From NCBI GenBank assembly GCA_905198295.1, contig CAJKBW010000123.1:1-6802 (forward strand): a stretch of DNA of 6,802 nucleotides, read 5' to 3'. A program made the position numbers and the translations under genes. Positions 4,586-6,802 of the stretch are shown here, piece by piece. The stretch comes from an uncultured Oscillospiraceae bacterium (GTDB taxonomy: Bacteria > Bacillota > Clostridia > Oscillospirales > Acutalibacteraceae). Numbering within the stretch: the first letter of the stretch is position 1; every line of letters begins with the position of its first letter. Below the pieces are notes generated by a model that searched no databases, was not told the DNA's origin, and saw only the letters and a list, made by a program, of their open reading frames with translations.

Positions 4586-6454
4586 ATGAGCGAACCCGTC
4601 AGAACTATCACCTTTACCGCGACGCTGGACGGCGTCGCCCCGACCGACCGGCAGGACGCCGGCATCCAGGGGGAACACAACGCCACGCAGGTGGTGTTTG
4701 CGCTGGACGCCGCCCTCATCCGGCCGGAATACCTGTACCGCTTCGAGTATGTGGACGGCGGGGGCGGCTGGGACACCACCGACCATATCGCGCTTACGGA
4801 AAACCGCCTGTCGGTGCTGCTGCCCGCGGCGTGGACCGCTGCAGGCGGCTGCGGGACCATCCGGCTGCAGATCTGCCAGCTGGATGCGGACAGCCAGGAA
4901 GAGCTGATCCTTTACACCTTCCCGGGGCGGCTGCTGTTTGCGGACCGAGACACCGGGGAGCCGATGGCGTGGGAATACGAGAAAGGCCTGTCCGGGCTGA
5001 TCGCAGACACGCACAGCGCCGCTGCCGGCGCGGACGCAGCGGCAGGGCGGGCGAATACCGCCGCGCAGTCGGCGGAAGAAATTGCGCAGGAGGTGCAGGG
5101 CAAGCTTGACCGCGGTGAGCTGACCGGCCCGAAAGGCGATAAGGGCGACAAAGGGGAAGCGGCGACGGTCAGCGTCGGTACGGTAACGACCGGCGCGGCG
5201 GGCAGCGCGGCGGAGGTGACCAACGCCGGCACGACTGGTGCGGCAGTACTCCATTTCACCATTCCCCGCGGAGACAAGGGGGAAACCGGGGCGGCCGGTC
5301 CGGCGGGACCGCAGGGACCGAAGGGCGATACCGGCGAAGGGCTGACGATCAAAGGGCGGTACGACACGCTTGAGGCGCTTGAGTCCGCGGTGCCCAGTCC
5401 CGCGGCCGGCGACAACTATTATGTCGGCACCGCCGCCCCCTATGCGGTATACACCTTCACCGGAACGGACGGATGGCTTAACGGCGGCCCGCTGCAGGGC
5501 GCGAAAGGCGATACGGGTCCGGCTGGTCCGCAGGGAGCTGCCGGGCCGCAGGGTGAACCCGGGCCAAATGAATTGAGCGGAAGCACGGCGACGGCGTTTG
5601 CCGGGCTGCTCAAGGGTAACGGCACCAAGGTCACGACGGCCGTTGCAGGCGCCGACTATGCGACGCCGGCGCAGCTCGAGGGCAAGCTGGACAAGACCGG
5701 CGGGACGCTGCTGGGAATGCTCAACGCGGCGGGCGGATTAAGCATCGGGGTGACTGATTCGCTGCTCAAGACGACACCCGGCGGTGTGGTTAACAATGCC
5801 ATCGCCGACACGGATTATGCGACCCCGGGATATGTCAATGGACAGATCAGCGCGCATGATTCGGCTTCAGGGGCGCATGCCGACCTGTTCGATGCCAAGC
5901 TGGACAAGACCGGCGGGACGATAAACGGTGCACTGGATATCGCCAACGCCGGCAGCCTGAAATTTTTAAATCCGAATATGCAGGGGATGATGCTTAAGAC
6001 CAACGTGGACGGCGTGGTCTGTGAAGCAACGCCGGGAACCGACTACGACAAGGCGGAAATCGGTACATGGACGCCTGTACTTCAAGGATACTCGGGAACG
6101 GCTCCTACGGTGTCGTATTCATCGAGATACGGCGACTACATGAAGATCGGGAACATGGTGTGGTTCCGCTGTGGCATTAACGCAACGATATCCAACGCGG
6201 GGACAGGCTATGCTACTGTCAGCGGGCTTCCGTTCGCCGCTTACCCGATGGCGAAAAACAGGGCAAATTACGCGGTTACGGTCGGCGAGTGCTACGGCCT
6301 GCTGTCCGGAGCAACCTCTACCGCCGGGACCACATCTACCGTATTTGCCTCCATTAACGCGATTGTTCTTTCTGGGGCAGACGGCAACACTATGCGGAAA
6401 TGGGCAGCGGACTGGGGTTCGATAGCCCTATCCGGATTCTACATCACCAACTGA
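4586..6454 (+). CDS. Phage tail fibre / baseplate protein with collagen-like repeats
   Basis: This 622-residue protein starts at ATG 4586 behind AAAGGAGATATAAC and ends in TGA. Residues 1-125 form a beta-rich domain resembling the N-terminal part of phage baseplate upper proteins (BppU-like), the likely attachment to the baseplate. Residues 138-172 are alanine-rich and helical, probably a trimeric coiled coil. Collagen-type Gly-X-Y runs lie at 181-191, 229-251 and 305-327, separated by small inserts including the recurrent collagen-flanking module around 252-303 (TIKGRYDTLEALESA, GDNYYVGT, YTFTGTDGW). Residues 341-490 contain three degenerate units ending in DYATP or DYDKA and two KLDKTGGT motifs. 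The C-terminal 130 residues begin EIGTWTPVLQGYSGTAP and include YMKIGNMVWFRCGI and SGLPF, typical of receptor-binding ends of siphophage tail proteins. It probably forms a trimeric host-recognition fibre. Its GC content and alanine/glycine bias contrast with the array upstream. Confidence 0.9.
   Translation: MSEPVRTITFTATLDGVAPTDRQDAGIQGEHNATQVVFALDAALIRPEYLYRFEYVDGGGGWDTTDHIALTENRLSVLLPAAWTAAGGCGTIRLQICQLDADSQEELILYTFPGRLLFADRDTGEPMAWEYEKGLSGLIADTHSAAAGADAAAGRANTAAQSAEEIAQEVQGKLDRGELTGPKGDKGDKGEAATVSVGTVTTGAAGSAAEVTNAGTTGAAVLHFTIPRGDKGETGAAGPAGPQGPKGDTGEGLTIKGRYDTLEALESAVPSPAAGDNYYVGTAAPYAVYTFTGTDGWLNGGPLQGAKGDTGPAGPQGAAGPQGEPGPNELSGSTATAFAGLLKGNGTKVTTAVAGADYATPAQLEGKLDKTGGTLLGMLNAAGGLSIGVTDSLLKTTPGGVVNNAIADTDYATPGYVNGQISAHDSASGAHADLFDAKLDKTGGTINGALDIANAGSLKFLNPNMQGMMLKTNVDGVVCEATPGTDYDKAEIGTWTPVLQGYSGTAPTVSYSSRYGDYMKIGNMVWFRCGINATISNAGTGYATVSGLPFAAYPMAKNRANYAVTVGECYGLLSGATSTAGTTSTVFASINAIVLSGADGNTMRKWAADWGSIALSGFYITN
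5683..5707 (+). repeat. 25-bp direct repeat in the tail-fibre gene, copy 1
   Basis: Identical to 5896-5920 and encodes the KLDKTGGT motif. It is one unit of the internal repeats of the fibre shaft. Confidence 0.88.
5896..5920 (+). repeat. 25-bp direct repeat in the tail-fibre gene, copy 2
   Basis: Identical to 5683-5707, in the same frame, 213 bp (71 codons) away. Recombination between the copies would shorten the fibre by exactly 71 residues without shifting the frame. Confidence 0.88.
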
Positions 6455-6466
6455 GGAGGAATATTC

Positions 6467-6703
6467 ATGGAAACAAGAATCGTATTGGACGCGCTGTCGC
6501 CAGACAGTGTCAGCATCAAAACGGAGCGTATCGTGACGGTGGAAGGGGAGACGTTTGTACTGGGAAATCCGCACCGGTGTGCGTATATCAACAGCCGCGC
6601 CGGAAGGGAGAGCTTGTGTGCGGAGGTGGCGGAACCGTACCTGTCTGCTGTGTTGTCGGTCTGGGGAGATACGCCGACTTTGGAGGAGGATCAATATGTA
6701 TAA
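6467..6703 (+). CDS. Small conserved phage protein between tail fibre and endolysin
   Basis: A 78-residue product with ATG 6467 behind GAGGAGGAATATTC, starting 12 bp after the tail-fibre stop and ending in TAA. Recognisable pieces are SPDSVSIKTERIVTVEGETFVLG (strand-rich, residues 11-33), a PHRCAYINSRAGRESL segment, and EPYLSAVLSVWGDTPT near the C-terminus. I recall short proteins of this pattern ('SPDS..I.T.R.I...G....L....R.AY.NS..GR') lying between tail-fibre and amidase genes in Firmicutes prophages; their function is not known to me. The closing AVLSVWG segment suggests a small structural or accessory tail component. It is soluble with no holin-like transmembrane helix. Confidence 0.8.
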   Translation: METRIVLDALSPDSVSIKTERIVTVEGETFVLGNPHRCAYINSRAGRESLCAEVAEPYLSAVLSVWGDTPTLEEDQYV

Positions 6704-6802
6704 AATCTACCTTTCCCCGGCGGCGCACGGGAGGGACAACCCGTGCGGCTATGACAGTGCGTGCGGGGAAAATATCCACTGCAATTTGTATATGGACGAG
6801 CT
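6696..6802 (+). CDS. N-acetylmuramoyl-L-alanine amidase (phage endolysin), 5' end only
   Basis: The gene starts at ATG 6696 inside the previous gene (8-bp overlap), with TGGAGGAGG (6680-6688) as ribosome binding site, and runs off the window. The visible 35 residues read MYKIYLSPAAHGRDNPCGYD and continue SACGENIHCNLYMDEL. This matches the start of Amidase_3-type endolysins, which open 'kIylSPs...dN.y....tNE...cn..a..l'. H11 and E26 fall where that family carries its first two zinc ligands. Such enzymes cut the bond between muramic acid and L-alanine in peptidoglycan and release phage progeny, here presumably together with a holin outside the window. The call rests on a short N-terminal fragment plus gene order. 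Confidence 0.7.
   Translation, partial: MYKIYLSPAAHGRDNPCGYDSACGENIHCNLYMDE

Noticed and set aside
4475..5254. Long minus-strand open frame of 259 codons opposite the tail-fibre gene (and another at 4912-5415)
   Set aside because: It is a GC-rich antisense shadow of the collagen-like gene, with arginine/proline-rich low-complexity sequence and no ribosome binding site of note.
1..6802. CRISPR array, tRNA, integrase or transposon ends
   Set aside because: No regularly spaced short repeats, cloverleaf-like sequence, recombinase gene or terminal inverted repeats were seen on either strand.

Overview
The window looks like chromosomal or prophage DNA of a low-GC-lineage Gram-positive bacterium, probably a Clostridia (Oscillospiraceae/Lachnospirales-like). 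This is inferred from strong AGGAGG-type ribosome binding sites, short co-directional genes with tight spacing, Rho-independent terminators, and phage tail/endolysin genes of the type found in Firmicutes prophages. All convincing genes are on the + strand. I see no tRNA, rRNA, CRISPR array, transposase or integrase.

Region A (about 1-4400) is an array of ten small genes (75-200 codons) with no toxin among them. Several resemble immunity proteins of polymorphic toxin systems: an Imm74-like protein (933-1160), a DUF7674-like protein (1957-2301) and a colicin-immunity-like protein (3528-3803). Others are acidic, soluble, single-domain proteins I cannot name but which have the same general character. 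Three genes (1210, 2339, 3989) are paralogues sharing a strongly conserved core and variable ends. The first and second share a 113-bp block with no mismatch. The first copy carries an in-frame TAG at codon 21 and a fused extra C-terminal domain. The third ends at a TAG exactly where the first has a glutamine codon. The first gene of the window also looks frameshifted at its start. The picture is an orphan immunity array that grows, recombines and decays.

The genes in region A are separated by GC-rich hairpins, some followed by T-runs (1823-1849, 3425-3472, 3834-3864, 4477-4514). The array therefore appears to be a string of semi-independent cassettes rather than one operon. Two of the palindromes share the same sequence theme.

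Region B (about 4515-6802) is a GC-richer phage structural/lysis module. It contains a 622-residue collagen-repeat tail fibre or baseplate protein (4586-6454), a 78-residue phage accessory protein (6467-6703), and the beginning of an N-acetylmuramoyl-L-alanine amidase endolysin (6696 to beyond the window). The last two overlap by 8 bp. A strong terminator, a UUCG-loop hairpin and a second terminator-like stem lie between the two regions, the last ending a few bases before the tail-fibre ribosome binding site. Whether the immunity array is prophage cargo or host DNA beside a prophage or tailocin cannot be decided from this window.
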